Assembly (NCBI GenBank): GCA_000320545.1
Contig: ADNK01002424.1
Span: 1 to 64,000, forward strand
Direction of reading: 5' to 3'
Length of the DNA stretch: 64,000 bases
From: Bigelowiella natans CCMP2755
Taxonomy: Eukaryota; Cercozoa; Chlorarachniophyceae
Within the stretch, counting starts at the first letter, position 1; each line of letters begins with the position of its first letter. The notes beneath the pieces were generated by a model. That model was not told where the DNA came from and did no database searches. It saw only the letters and a list, made by a program, of their open reading frames with translations. Positions 26,185-40,341 of the stretch are shown piece by piece. The translations under genes were made by a program, and so were the position numbers.

Positions 26185-27921
26185 ATGTAACCTGCTTCTC
26201 ACGAAGATGGTGTTTTGTCTCCATAGCCTTGGGAACACAGATTGTTGATCAGCATCATCATCATCGTCATCATCATCATCTCTTCCACATTTTGAACATA
26301 TTCTACTAACACAACAACTACTGCTACTACTACTGCTACTACTGCTGGGTTATTATCAAATAATACCCATTTAAGGTAAGGTTGGTTACGAAAGATGTCT
26401 TTCAGTCGTCTCTGGTCATTCTTCCGTGAAGAAGGAGGAATGATACCACAAGCCAGCACCAATCCTTCAGTTGTAATTATCATCACAAAAATAAACATTC
26501 ACCAATCCTTTAGTTGTAGTTGTTTGTATGACACCCCCCGACCACCACCTCCGTTATCATCTTTGAGTCTTATAATTCAATATTAAAGGAAATCAAGAAA
26601 ATATAAGTAGTATTATTGAAGGACATGAACCAGTTGCACTATGTTGTGCTAAAAAGTAACGATTGTCAGTAAGAGTTCTTATCGCCATCATCATCATCAT
26701 CGCCATCATCGTCATCCTCATCATCATCGTCGTCGTTGTCATCATCAGCATCACCTGGCACTGAAAGAGCTTCACATATGTGATATCCGGCAAGAGTGTA
26801 GAGATTGTATACGATAACATCTAAGGTAGTTTGAAATGATGATGATGATGATGACGTATCCTGCGCCATATATCTGAATACAACACATGAATACGAAGAG
26901 AATAGGAAAATTAATGTAAGAAGAAGAAGAAGAAGAAGAAGAAGAGAAAGCGCTTGGAGAATAGAACCGATTTTGCATCTCCAATTCCCCCACTTATCAT
27001 TACCCTATTGCTCTTCATCTATCTAAGATGATCTACCCCTTCGTTTTTTCATATAAGATCTTCATCTCAGCAAGTGCATTTGATCTTGAGCAAGAATGAT
27101 GATGATCACGCTGCTGTAACACAATAAAAGTGAAGGAGGATGGGGTTGATAATATAGCAACGACATTCAAGAGTGCTAACAGGAGATTGGTGGACCTATA
27201 CTACTATTACTACTACGTTTACTACTACTACTACTACTACTACTACGACTACCTCATATTTGATTCGGTTGTCGCCTATCTTAGGATCATTCTTTACGGC
27301 ACAACTGCTGAATTTATCTTCAGATGAATTGCTAGAATGATATAAGATTGGGAAATCGACTAGATCTAAGATAACCTATAGAAGAGACAACAACACAGTA
27401 CTCTGTTACGTATCAGTACTCATTCAAATCAGTTAATGTTCACTTCTAGACCACCGTGGGCATATGGATAATGATGGTTCAATAAGGCCTTATCGTGCGC
27501 CAAGAACGTATTCCCACACACATATCTATAACTACCTGCTCTTTGCAATCTCGAAAGACTTTCTGTAATATCTTGGCGTGAGCCTTGTGTGTGATGAAAG
27601 CAACTCTCCCCCCTCCATATAGCAGCAGGTCTTCATCTCTTGAGACTGTTATTTCCGTTTCGTTGTCGTTATGGCTGCTGCTGCCTCCTTTTTCCGCTGT
27701 GGTTGTTCTCCTAATTCGCTTATTATTGCAGAAGGCGCGGATGATATTAGCGACAGGTAACACATCACCTGGAAATCATAATAAACAGGAATTGTATATG
27801 AGCACCAATCACTGTCAGCATTGGGCTAACAAAGAAGAAGAAGAAGAAGAAGAAGAAGAAGAAGAAGAAGAAATTATTAACCTCTGGACCCGAGACAAAT
27901 ACAGCATATGGATATCTTCAT
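20167..27921 (-). CDS. GT28 sterol-glucosyltransferase-like protein (ATG26/UGT80 type)
   Basis: Transfers glucose from UDP-glucose, by family most likely to sterols. Supported exons: 27882-27921, 27536-27768, 27253-27375, 27037-27113, 26755-26873, then pieces near 26.4 kb and 24.7-25.05 kb, 24181-24214, 23751-23904, about 23.0-23.1 kb, 22658-22856, 22381-22489, 22167-22203, 21864-21904, 21498-21517 (20 nt), 21178-21216, 20769-20889, 20167-20317. The start reads MKISICCICLGSRGDVLPVA, the family's N-terminal 'GSRGDVQP' loop; NLYTLAGYHICEALSVP is the acceptor-side motif. The donor-binding core is split over small exons: FHGYISHSWLFQR, then DVIVHHGGAQT, then KPQLILPIWCDQTFWGERV. The C-terminus ends in a hydrophobic helix that may anchor the enzyme. 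A His-11 run sits in the 24.97 kb exon. Joins between 26.7 and 23.0 kb are unresolved, so I cannot exclude a broken copy. Confidence 0.78.
23995..26185. repeat. Microsatellite cluster in GT28 introns
   Basis: TA then TG near 24,000-24,052; GGA near 24,580-24,603; ATG near 24,973-25,004 (coding, poly-His on the minus strand); GGT/AGT near 25,191-25,250; TA near 25,459-25,488; CTA near 25,921-25,956; overlapping ATGATC repeats and TCA near 26,118-26,184. Between about 25,060 and 26,300 I found no GT28 coding segment. Confidence 0.85.
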
Positions 27922-28579
27922 CGATTGAAGGAGTGGGAGTAGGTGAAAGGATGAGTGCTAGTGGTAGCTAAAATTGTATTTCTTCCGTTGTTGCAGCTAC
28001 AATTTCTCTTCCTCCCTCTCCATCTGTTTCGAAAGCGAGTAGTTCCGACGACGATGCTTGGAGTGCTCTCACTAGTTGCACATCGCCTAGCTTTAAGTCA
28101 TCTTTCCGATCATCAAACTATGTCGTACCACTTGAATGTCTTCCATTTTTTTTTCGATCTATTCCTGCGGTTTTTCCAACGACAAGGGCTTCAAGTTGAC
28201 GTATGAGGAAAGTGCAATGGAAATGCAATTATCATGAACACCGAGAACAGAACATACGTCGTAGAAAGGATGTCGCAGAGAAAAGATGCTGTGCAATCGT
28301 ATCATAAAGAAGTTGGTAATGAGATGGGTGGATCCATCCTCTTCTTGTGCCGACAACACAATGCCAACAACAATTAATGAAAACAATAATATAGCGAACA
28401 ATAATAATTAGCGACGACATGTTGTTGTTGTCGTAGTAGTGTCGTAGTAGTACGTAGTAGGTTCCCAGTACACACACACACACGTGTGTTATTACCTAAT
28501 GGGGGAAGACCTTTTCTCCTCCACACACCAACCGACGTCACCACATCTACTTCCCTGTCCTCTGTAGGAGGAGGAGGAG
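27922..28579. promoter_or_regulatory. Divergent promoter region, GT28 / SNF2-like genes
   Basis: The 658 bp between the two start codons must hold both promoters and 5' UTRs. No TATA box or other motif could be assigned with confidence. A (CA)n(CGTGTG) palindromic run sits near 28,470-28,487. Confidence 0.45.
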
Positions 28580-29325
28580 ATGGAGCAATTGGTGCAACAG
28601 GTAAAACAATATGCATTTGTTTCTCCCATCACACTTCGAACGAAGGTGTTAACACTCCCTTTCCCCTCCCGCCCCCCTCCGCCGTACAAGCCACGCGACA
28701 ACTTCAATGTATACTTTTCTTTCAGGTTCGCACTGCGGTGGGGAATGATATCAGCGAGGAAGTTATCCATTTTTATCTACAGCAATCGGGATTTGATGTT
28801 TCCCAGGTTTGTTCTTTTGTTGGGCGATCTTTACCAATTCGATTCTAAGAAAGAAAAACTTTTTAATACTGGTGTTACTGAACATCAAAATCAATTCGCA
28901 GGCTGTATCATCATTCTTCGATGCTCAAAATGTAGAGGAAAAAGCTGCGCCCATTGGTAAGAATGAGTGCAAAGCTTTGGTTTCTAAGGTATGTAAAATA
29001 ACAGCTAATCGTGAATGATGTTCCTCCGCAATTACAGAGATGGTAGCGCTATGCTATTATGACGAGATGCATTATTATCTGCTTCTTCTTCTTCTTCTAT
29101 GGCATGATGTTATTCACATGACAAAAAGGTTCGGGAAATTCTAGGCAAAAGTGTGAGTGCCGAGCAAGCCAACTATTATCTTCGTAAGTCTTCCTACGAC
29201 CTTGAGGAAACAATTCAGATGTTCCTTCAAGCACAGCAGCATGAAAATGACGAAGCGGTGGTTCGAAAATCATCTTCGACGGTTAGTATCAGTCTCTGTG
29301 TGTGTCTCTCTCTGTCTCTCTCTCG

Positions 29326-29356
<31 letters not shown>

Positions 29357-30753
29357 TGCCTTTTTTGTGCGTGGTGAGAAAGATGAAAACAAGCTTTGAT
29401 GTTATCCAACACCAACACAAGATATGGTGGTTATGTTCATTAATGTAGCCTGTTGTTGTCATAAAGCGTCTATTAATTGGTTGTTTGCTCTTATTGTACT
29501 GAACAGAGGAAACGTCGCCGGAAAAGCAGCACGTCCTCTAGAAGAAAGTCCACATCATCATCATCATCATCTACAAAGCGACGACCAACTTCGAACGTTG
29601 TCTCCGCTACCTCTCGCCAACGCCCAACCTCTAGGGAGCAAATGGAAGAATTCGCGGACAAGGCTGAGGAGTCTGAGATAGATGTAAAGAAGATATCAGT
29701 GGTGGCTGCTGCTCCATCCTCATCGTCATCATCGTCATCATCATCAGCCCGAAGAAGAGGAGTAAAACCTGGTCGCAGAAAGAAAATAAACCAAAAGCAT
29801 ACGATGATGACGACTCCTCCAGCGAGTGATGCTAGAAGAAAGAAAGGAAAGGGGGGGAAGAGGAGAAAGAATGGTGTTGCTAGAAACCAGAGGAATGAGG
29901 AATACGACGAAGAATACGAAGAAGAAGAAGAAGAAGAAGAAGAAGGCAAAGAAGGAAGGTCATTCGAATCCATAGATGATGACAGGGAGAAAATCATTCA
30001 CAAACACTACAACTACTACAACGTAGCCATCAAAATTGCGAAAACTGCAGATAGAGACGCCGTATTTGCATGGATGGCGGAAAGATTTGAAGGAGAGCAG
30101 CTTGAATCAGCAGCAGCAGAATCATCTCCCACAAAGACAACGATGAATGATATGATGCTGCGGTTCAAAGTACGCATGCCCTTCACCAAGAAGGGGGGAG
30201 AGGATGGCGCTCAAACCATTCAAACAGTTATTGAGAGCAAGGTCAATTTTTTGTGGGAATAAGGATATGGTGGGGATGTGGTGATGCTCCTGTTAATAAC
30301 AACTCAGTGATGATGTTGATGCTGATGAAGATGAAGATTGATGATTATGATGATGATGAGATATCATTATATTATTATGCCTATGGTACCTCATCAAGTT
30401 CATCATCATCATCTCATTGTGACAATAATAAATACCTCAGCAAGCGGCTCTAGAAATCCTTTTCTTTTCTGTGGTAGCAGCCAGCTCCTCTTTGGCAGCT
30501 GCTAATGATGGTGATAGGGATGATGATGGTGGTGGTGGTGCTGGTGGTGCGATAGGCCTACACTATAAAGATGGTGCTCACGGTAGTAGTAGTAACAATA
30601 TCGTGAATAAGGAACAACCTCTACTACATCAAAGCAGCAGCAGAACAAGAGGAAGAGGCAGTCGCACAATAAGCCGCAAAATAAGAGTAAGGCAAGGAGA
30701 TGGCCATAGCCAAGAAGGAGGAGGAGAAGAGAGAGAAAAGGGAGAGGAGGGTG

Positions 30754-30788
<35 letters not shown>

Positions 30789-31186
30789 GACAATGGTTGT
30801 GATGTGAGTGATTTAGTGAAACAGATGAGCAACATGGTCGGACACCATGTGAATGCTGCTGTTCTCGAAGATCTTCTTTTGCAAGTACTACATCATTTGC
30901 TGTTGTTGTTATTGTTGTTGTGATTGTGTTGTCATAGAACTAATCTCAGAGTATCGTTGCCGCATGTTGGGTGATTTATTTGCAGCTACTTCTACGACGA
31001 TGACGATGAAGATGAAGATGATGATGATGCTACCTCACATTTGATGATTTGTTTGCTGCTGCTTCTACTACGATGATGATGATGATGAGAGCGTCAATGA
31101 AGAAAAAGAAGCTAAGCATCTTGCATTTATTAATTACAAACAGGCTGGTTATGATATAGAGGCTGCATTAAGCGCATACTATGAGG

Positions 31187-31219
<33 letters not shown>

Positions 31220-34200
31220 CGATCATAATGAGATGTTGGTTGTGATGATGTTGATTGTGATGATGATGATGATGATGGTGTTTTGGGTGGGAACAAGTTG
31301 TTATTTATATATCCATTTGAATGAGTGGGGGTATATCATCTTTAGAGCCAATTTTTAAACAATTATCCTAATCATCATCATTAGAAATAAGTTGCGAAGA
31401 AGAAAATGCTGGAAGCGACTACCAGCCGGAAACAAACAGTAGGAATAGAAAGTCAAAGATGAACCAGAAGAAGAAGAAGAAGAAAGAGACTAGGACAAAG
31501 AGGAAGAAGAAGAAGACGACGAAGGATGATCAGAATATCAACAGCCAACAAGACAATGATATAAGGAGCGTTGATAAGGAGGAGAAGGAGGATCAAGAGG
31601 AGAAGGGAAGTAGGCACCAAGAGCAAAAAGAAAAAGATGATGATGATGATGAAGGAACAACGGAAAGAGTAAAAATGGATAAAAGTTCCATATCTGCTTC
31701 TAATACTACTGCTACTACTACTACCACTACCACTACAGCTAGTGCAGAAAATATTAAGAAAAATGGGAGGAGGGGTAGGAGCAGGTCTTCTTCCTCCTCT
31801 TCCTCTTCTACTTCTCATTCGCAAGCAGTACTCCTTGATCGAGAAATTATGACTCGAGACATTCAAGATTTAGATCCTCAAGATTTCATCTTAGATGCTG
31901 AGGAAGAGGATAACTGGAAAAATAATCAACCGCAATCACCATCTCCTACTCCCTCTCAACCAGCTGTTGCTCAGAGAGGAGGAGGGGGGGGGGGAGAAGG
32001 AGGAGGAGAGAGTAGGTCTGGTGGTGGTGTACAGGAGACGAAGAAGAAGATGAAGCATGAGCAGCAGAGAGAGGGGGGTAAGGAGGCAGCAGTGAGTAAT
32101 GCAGACTCTAGTACTGTTGCTGCTTCTACTTGTATTACAAATAATACGTTCTCCTCATCATCTGCTATCACCACCCGTGCTGCTGCTACTCCTCCTCTCG
32201 TTACTACCACAACTAGCACGGTGCAGTATTTATCCTCTTCCTCCTCCTCCTCCTCTTCCTCCTCCTCCGTATCTTCATCTGAAGATATTGGTGATAATAG
32301 TATGAATGTCCCCAAGGGTGAAGAAGAAGGAAGGAAACGAAATATTGACCATTCATACGATTACGACAACGGCTCGAAGAATCATACTAGGAAATCACGT
32401 TCAGCAGTTGTAGATAGTGCTACTCCAAAGATCCACGCGTATGATTCATCATCATCATCATTAGCACCATATCAAGACCTCTTGTGCTTTCAATGCAGTA
32501 CGAATATTCAGGGAGAAATGACCGTTTGCATCAATCGAGCTCCTGATAAAGACACCAGAAAGGACGCGTAATGCTAATAACATAGCAGCACATAAAATAC
32601 AGATATGATCATTGCCATCATTAATCATCATCATTAGCATCCTCATCATCATCATTACCTGAATCATAATTCATACTTGACAGATACGGTCGTGATGGAA
32701 AGACAGCTGTGTGCCCCGAGCACTTAATACTTATTGGTAGGAAAATTGACTGTTGGAAGACAGCTGCAGCGACATCATCATCATCGTCATTAAAGAATAA
32801 AACAGAAGAGGAGGACGGAGAAGAAGAAGAACAAGATCAGAAGAAAAGGAAAATAACGAAAAAAGAAGGAGAAGGCAGCTCTAGCAACGATAATGTTATT
32901 AAAGACAAGGAGGATGATAATATTAGTAGTATTAGTAGTGCAATACTAGATCAAGAAATAAAAACCACAGACCGTGTTAATCATCATCATCATCGTGGTG
33001 GTTCTCTCCTCTCCCCTCAGAAGACTGCTATCACTACAAAAGGAGAACGAGGAAAACAACGACTACGAAGTGGACCATCATCATCATCATCAGATAGGAG
33101 CAGCAGCGCTGTTCCAAGAATTGCTTTGATTGGGATAAAAGCTGGGCAGTTATGCCGAAAACCAAGTGCAGGAGAATTTGAAGGCCTGGCACTTAGGGCT
33201 ATAGCACATGCTCCTCCCCTTATACACAAACGCCAGATGCAGCAAATTGCAGAAGCAATAGGAGGGGGGTCGGACTTGCAGGACGCTTGCAGCATCATTA
33301 ATCACGATGATCCTTCCACCGTCAAAGCACTCGTTGCATGGTATTTTAAGGATATACTAAACAAACCTCTAACTAACGGATCATTTGTAAGGGCATATAA
33401 GCAGGACATTGAGGCACTCCTAACAAAGACAAAGCATAAAACGCATATGATTCCTAATAGAACCAAAGGCTACGCAAATGGAAGAACTGAGGGCAGTTTA
33501 GCACCACATTGTGTGATGTGTCGTTGTAGTTACCAACACTCATCTCCGGTGTATTTTCCCTTTATCGTGGAAAGCATAGCACCTTGGATGCCTGAGGAAT
33601 GGGTAGGTAAAACCTTCAAGAGCGGTTGGGAATTACATCGTGCAATAGATCTATTGCCTATAAGGACAGGTCGCCCTCCTACGTGTTTTGCGGCTACATT
33701 TAGCATGGAAGTGATATCTCCTGATATGAATGATCTCTCTGAACATGAGATGAAAACACAACTCAAAGCAAGGGGTACTGAGGTTGCTGCTACAGTCACG
33801 GTGACGTATGATGATAACAATGGATGCTTAAGTGTACGAATTGGGAAAGGATTTCCTTATCCTTCTTCAGTACCAGGGTCAAGAATCCTACATTCTTCAT
33901 CTACAGATGATGATAATAAAAATAAGCAGCAGCACCAGCAGCTTGAATCCCCCTTTACATATCGTCGCCTCAAGGCTATGCATGTTAATCTCCCTGCTCC
34001 TGGGGCAATAATCGTCGGAACTAGAAACTTCCCCAACAACTCACCAACATCCAACCAATCATCATCATCATCATCTTTTCCTCCTGCAATTTGGGCCTCT
34101 CAATTGCAGAAATGCCTCCGTAGAGGCCCTGGGTGTGAATCAGCATTGCTAGAAGCTATAGATGGACTAGTCAATGCAAGGACGATTTATCGCCCAGAAT

Positions 34201-35380
34201 TACAATTTGCTGCCTGTAGCGGTACTCGGCAGCTTCTATGGCGTTTGTATGTGTGTGTGCTGGAAGATATTACTCTCTATCATCCATCAGATACCGTGAA
34301 GTACCTCACCATTCAAGAACTGGGAGCACTTGCGTTAATAGCACATTCAAATCATCAATTTCGACTGCCTAGACCTGTTTTAATGCGAGTACGACGAACA
34401 GCTCTAGCACTGCTACACCTCAATAAAACGTGGGGATGGAGGGAATTAGTCAAGGCAAGAGACCTCATAAGCCGTACTGAATTGGCTATTGAGAAGGAGG
34501 AGGAGAAAGAGTTGGAGGAGGGGGGTAGTAGCAGTAACCCCCCATCATCATCATCATCAGCAGCAGCAACGAGGATGATGATGATCTCATGTCGCAACAT
34601 GCAGCGATGTTTAATTAGGGCAATGCCGTGCATGGTAGGAGATCTTAAGTTACAACTTGCAGCTCTTACCAAAGAGGCGAAAGCAGCAGCATCAGCAGCT
34701 AATACGATGCTCTTGCCGATTATGAGACCAAAGGAAAACACTAATGGTAGTAGTAGTAAAGCTCGACAGAAAAAGAATGAGCTTGCACGTTATGCTGCTA
34801 CCGATTTTCACTGCTATCCTTGGATTACCCTTGAATTGCAAGCAAATTTACCTTTTGTACCCCAGTTGGGGGAGGAGGCAAATAGTGAGGATTACAGCAC
34901 AGTAAGTTTGACAAAGAAGATTTGGAACATGTCTTCCAAACTCAATTATCGTATCGATGGCTACCATAATATCATCGACGATGACGATACTGATCATTAC
35001 GATGATGATCATGAGAAAAGTGCTAATGCTGATGAGCGTTGTTTTAGTACAACTGCTAGTCGCGACAAAGCTCTCCTTAAAACGCTTAGAGAAATTCAAC
35101 GGCGATTAGTGTGTGCACGACGACACAGCAGCCGTATTTCAAGGGCAGCTACATGCAATCTTATTCAAGAAGGCGATCCTAAGTTTCCTCCCCCTCCTCC
35201 TTCTCACAATACTGGGATTAAGGAGTTAGAATTCCCTTCGGGTCCTTCACTTGCGGAATTCACTCCTTGTGAAAGCACAATATATTCCAACAGAGCTGCA
35301 TTTGTTGCATTGTTTGGCAGACGAATGATCATCAATGATGATAATGATGATGCTGATAGTAATGATAATGGTGGTAGCAA

Positions 35381-35413
<33 letters not shown>

Positions 35414-36346
35414 GCCAATAGCTGCTGTAGTTGCGGGTGGAAATGCTGCAGATCCTGTAAAAATTCAAAAAGGCCTTTCAAACAAGACTCAAGATGGACC
35501 TAATCCATACAGATACTTAGAGGGAAAGGAGCTGCAAAAAGGGATTGTACGATATATCAACAAAATGAAGAATGGTATTGAGCTTCCATGTGCTCCTGCC
35601 CCCCTTGGCCAACGATGGATTTGGGATATTGATGAGACTACGACTAAAACAGCAGTAGGAGAAGGAGGAAACAAACTATTACCAGGGAAAAGGAGGAGGA
35701 GGAGGCAAAGTATGGTGCTACCGAGGAATAAGGCGAAAGAAGCGCAAAATAAGGGTGGGAGGGGGAGAGGAGGACGGAATAAAGCATATTCTGTAAGAAT
35801 TAGTGTAGAATTTGAAGATGAGAAGAACATGAAGCAATCTCATCAGTCTCCCCGTATTAGTACCAGTACCAGGAGCAGCAGCAGCAGTACAGACATTCCT
35901 CCCTCTCCTCCTTCTCATCCTTCTCTTTGTTTTAAAGTCCAGGGGAAATCCATCAACGCATATGATGCTTCTTCAGTGTTAAGGCCTACTCCTTCTGTGC
36001 CTGTTGTAAGGATGAAAGCCTGGCTAGTAGACCTCATTGAATACGCCGCATATTGTGGTAAAGAAGCTCATGGAAAAGGAGCAGGAGGAGGAGAATCTGC
36101 GAAGTCTTACAGCAGCATCACACTTCCTCCTATACCAGCCACGGTTAGAAACCTGTTTGGAAAGCGACCACCTCTCGAGTTATTAGCAGTAGCATATAAC
36201 TATATGAGGACAGAATGGGCAATTAAAGTCACAAAACGACACGGAGGCAATGTCCCAGTAAGTATTTCTACTAGTAGTAACTACTACTACTCAAAAGAAG
36301 AAGAGAATAACAACACAATAAGATCAAGTTAGGTTGAGGAATATTA

Positions 36347-36419
<73 letters not shown>

Positions 36420-37631
36420 AAATGCTACGGATGATGATGATGATAATGATGATACTGGGTTGAGGAATATATACATAATGCTACATTCGATGATGATGAT
36501 GATTATTATAATGATGATGATGATACTTACATACATAGAGCGGTAGTATTTACTCTATTCGTCTTTTACATACATACAGCTGCAGTATTTGTTTCCACCT
36601 CCCCCGAACTCTTATGCATCATCCTTCTTCGCATTTGTTATCTTGTTTCTTTTAGGTTTTTGTTTGGTATTTGTCTGCCCGGTCTTCAAAGCTTTCACGT
36701 ACAGTATGGAGAGATCTTCTCACTAAGATTTCCACCAGAGAGGCTCAGTACTGTGATATAGCACCTGTTGGGAGGGACGGCAAGCGACAAACGAAAATAG
36801 CCGTTAGATATAGGTATTATTAATAATGATGATAATGATGATGATAATGATGATGATATTAGTGTAGTAATAGTTATGATAATAATAATTATAATAATAA
36901 TAATAATAAGGATGAAGAAGGCGACGATAAACAGCAGTAATGCTGGTGATTTGCTGATGAAAATGTGGATTCATAAATCATCTTAGCCAAATATACACGA
37001 CTACTCGCAACTGTTGTTATTGCCCTATATTAGTCATTATTTGGTTTGTCCCTCCTCCTCCTCCTCCTCCTCCTCCTCCTCCTCTCTTTTCTTATTGTTG
37101 TTGTTGTTCTTCTTCTTCTGTTTCTTCTTCTTCTTCTTCTTTTTGATAGAACTGAGGGAACGATGCTAAGATTGTTATATATGTTGGCTGTTCTATATCC
37201 CACGGTTTTGAGACCGCAAGGAAGGCTACGATTTCATGTTAATTCGACAGAAAGCCATTATGTGCATATGATTCAGGTTCTTGCACTACTTCAACTATCT
37301 ATCTTTCAAAACAACAACAATAACAACAACAACAACAAATGATGATGATGATGATGATGAATAATCACGACGTATAGATGCGTGTTTGTTTGTCGTTTGT
37401 GCGATCGTTGCATATTTTGAGAGAAAGTAGTAATAGTAATAGTAGTAGTAGTAGTAGTAGTAGTAGTAAAAAAGATAAGAAGAAGAAGAGAAGTAGCAAA
37501 GAACAGCCTACTACTCAGAATCATAATCAAGCAAACCAATATACTACTACTACTACTACTACAAAATGCAGTGATGATGAGACTGTGGTGATAACTTGAA
37601 GAATGAGCTGATAAATGCTAAGATATCCACT

Positions 37632-37667
<36 letters not shown>

Positions 37668-37985
37668 GTTGTTGTAGACTCTTAAACATCTTGCCTTCAA
37701 GCAGCAGCCCTCCTCCTCCGTCTCTTCAAACAAACATCTTGGGAATAGAAAAAGAAAGATTCACCATATGGCAAATGGAAATAGAAGTAGTAGTAGTAGT
37801 AGTAGGGAATCGACGTTCAAAGGAAAGATAAAAACGGCACTATGGCCTCACCAACAGGCAACTGCACAACGTGTTGTAGATGGAGTCAAACAAGGTAATA
37901 ATAAAAGAATAAAAATAATAATATCAATTTGTGATCAACTGCTACCACTACTACTACTTGTTATTATTATCATTATTATTAACAC

Positions 37986-38019
<34 letters not shown>

Positions 38020-38209
38020 TAGAAAAGAGAACAATTATTCAAAAGTAAGTCGAGTTAGTAGCAGTAGTAATAGTGGTAGTAGATGAGGGTAGGAAGGAAG
38101 AGAGTATCAAGAGATATAAAAATACGTGCAGTTATATGTAGAAGTAGTAGTAGTAGCAGTATTTGTAGTAGTAGTTGTAGTAGTATCATTATAGCGAGAA
38201 GACATGTGG

Positions 38210-38256
<47 letters not shown>

Positions 38257-39205
38257 CTAATCAATCACTAAAACTAACTCAATCTTGTAATATATATCAA
38301 CTAACCAATTACTAAAACTAACTCAATTTTCTCTCAATCACTCTCTCCCTTTCTCTCTTTGTCTTTAAACTTAGTTCATTTATATCTGCCTCCTCTCTCC
38401 TCCCTCCCCTCTTCCTTTCCTCCCCCTCCTCCTCCTACTCCTTTTTCCTTTCTCGGATGTAGTTGTTAGCTTGATTGATTGATTGATTGATGAAATCTCT
38501 TTGGTTTGACAGGGAGGAAGGGATTTGCAGATGCTAGTGCTGTTGGAGCGGGGAAAACCCTTGGGGCAATAGCAACAATGGTACTAATGCAATGTATTGT
38601 AGTGTATTCGTGGTCATTCTGCTTCTTCTACATGTTAATGTTGTATCTCTCTCTCTCTTGTTCCTCTTAATTACTTAATTTCTAAGGTCAAAGTTGCATC
38701 GTACAAGAATGATGAGCAAGGACAACCATTACACGGCTTTTTAGTGCTGTTACCTAATAAGCGTCTCATTGACGAGTGGAAAAGCCAAATAGAAAAACAC
38801 ACGATTGGTTTTAAGATCATAATTCAGCAATCAAATGGAAAGCTACTTGTTCCTACAACAACCACAACAACAAAGGATGCAAATACCAACAACAAGAGGA
38901 GAAAACAAAATGGAGAAGGACAAGTAAGAGGAGGAGGAGGAGGAGGAAGAGCTCTCGAGAATTGCAACGATGAAGAAGTAAGTAAGGAATTAGGCACATT
39001 ATCAACTTGGAGAGGCAGTTTATACCATCCAGCTCTATCATAATTTAATGATGATGATATTGAATACTACGATTGATGGAATTATGATAGATGAGAATAG
39101 TAATGATTAGAAAATAACTCTTCTTTGCCATAGCTGCTGCAGTTTTTATTGTCCATTATCCGTACCAAGTTACACATACAGTACATATTTAGATATTATA
39201 TATAT

Positions 39206-39246
<41 letters not shown>

Positions 39247-39261
39247 TATTCTCTTCTTACT

Positions 39262-39301
<40 letters not shown>

Positions 39302-40305
39302 TCTCTTTCTCTCCCCAAATCTGGTTGGTACATTCCTATAATCTAATCCCTCCTCCCAACCTTTTTATCAGTTGAAATCGGAAGGGGGAGAAGGAAGAGG
39401 TGGTGTGCGAAGTATAATAAGGCATAACAACACGATTGAGCAGAATTCCATCGTTCTTACTACCCTTAGCCGTGCAAGAGATCATCCTTTTAGTCGTAGA
39501 TGGACGTTTGTTGCTATCGATGAGTGTACGTCTGTTCAAAACGAGAATGCTCTCCAAACTGCTGAGGTATTAGATAAATGGTAGATTAGGAGTAGTAAGT
39601 AAGTAGTTCCTATGCTGTTCTCGTAACATAGTCATCAATGGAATCATGAGCTACAATAATGATAATAATCATAATAATAATAATAATGCCTAAGTTGTAT
39701 TCAATGGGAGAGTAGGGATAATGATGATGGTGGCGGTGCAGCACGTTCTCTTTGCCTTCTTATTGCAACACCATACACAAATATATGATTTTATTGAATA
39801 ATCTCTAAAATCATGATAATCATGTTCTCTGAGAGGTTAATATATAATATATATTTAGGAAAACCTTGATAATGATGGAAATTATTTTAATACTAGTACT
39901 GAATATGAGAGACAACCAACATGAAACAACTGATGATATATTTATAATTTATGGTGTTTCCTCGTTGGTCGTTATTGGGGCTATCCCTCCCTCCTCCTCC
40001 TCCTCCTACAACAACAACAACAACAACAACGATAATTAAATGATAGGCATGGAGACAGGCAGTCTCCTCGGATTGTGGTGTTCTTATGCTTAGTGCGACG
40101 TTTTTCCGGGCACGATTCTCCAAGCTGTTCTACATGATTAGAATGCTTCAGTCGCCCATTCCTCGGTCTCTTCCTTATCTCAATGCTCTTCTTGCAGAAC
40201 ATATCATCTGTCACGTACCAGAGGTACCACTACTTACCAACTAATCAACTAACTAACTAACTAACAAAGTAAGTAAATAAGTAGCTTTTATTAATTCTCT
40301 CTTTC

Positions 40306-40341
<36 letters not shown>

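Noticed and set aside
20167-27921. Two tandem, half-lost GT28 copies or a permuted gene
   Set aside because: The 24.7-25.05 kb exon at first looked like a C-terminus lying upstream of the core. LGLGAFPL also fits the linker before the second half, and the remaining exons follow family order, so one gene is simpler. Not fully excluded.
29491-32315. Long minus-strand Ser/Asp/Leu-rich open frames opposite the SNF2-like gene
   Set aside because: They mirror the coding strand's TCA/AGT/GAT repeats and carry no domain.
37378-37599. Ser/Lys-rich open frame between SNF2-like exons as an extra exon
   Set aside because: The flanking exons (37150-37276 and 37678-37894) already join in phase 0 without it, and the stretch is mostly AGT/CTA microsatellite.
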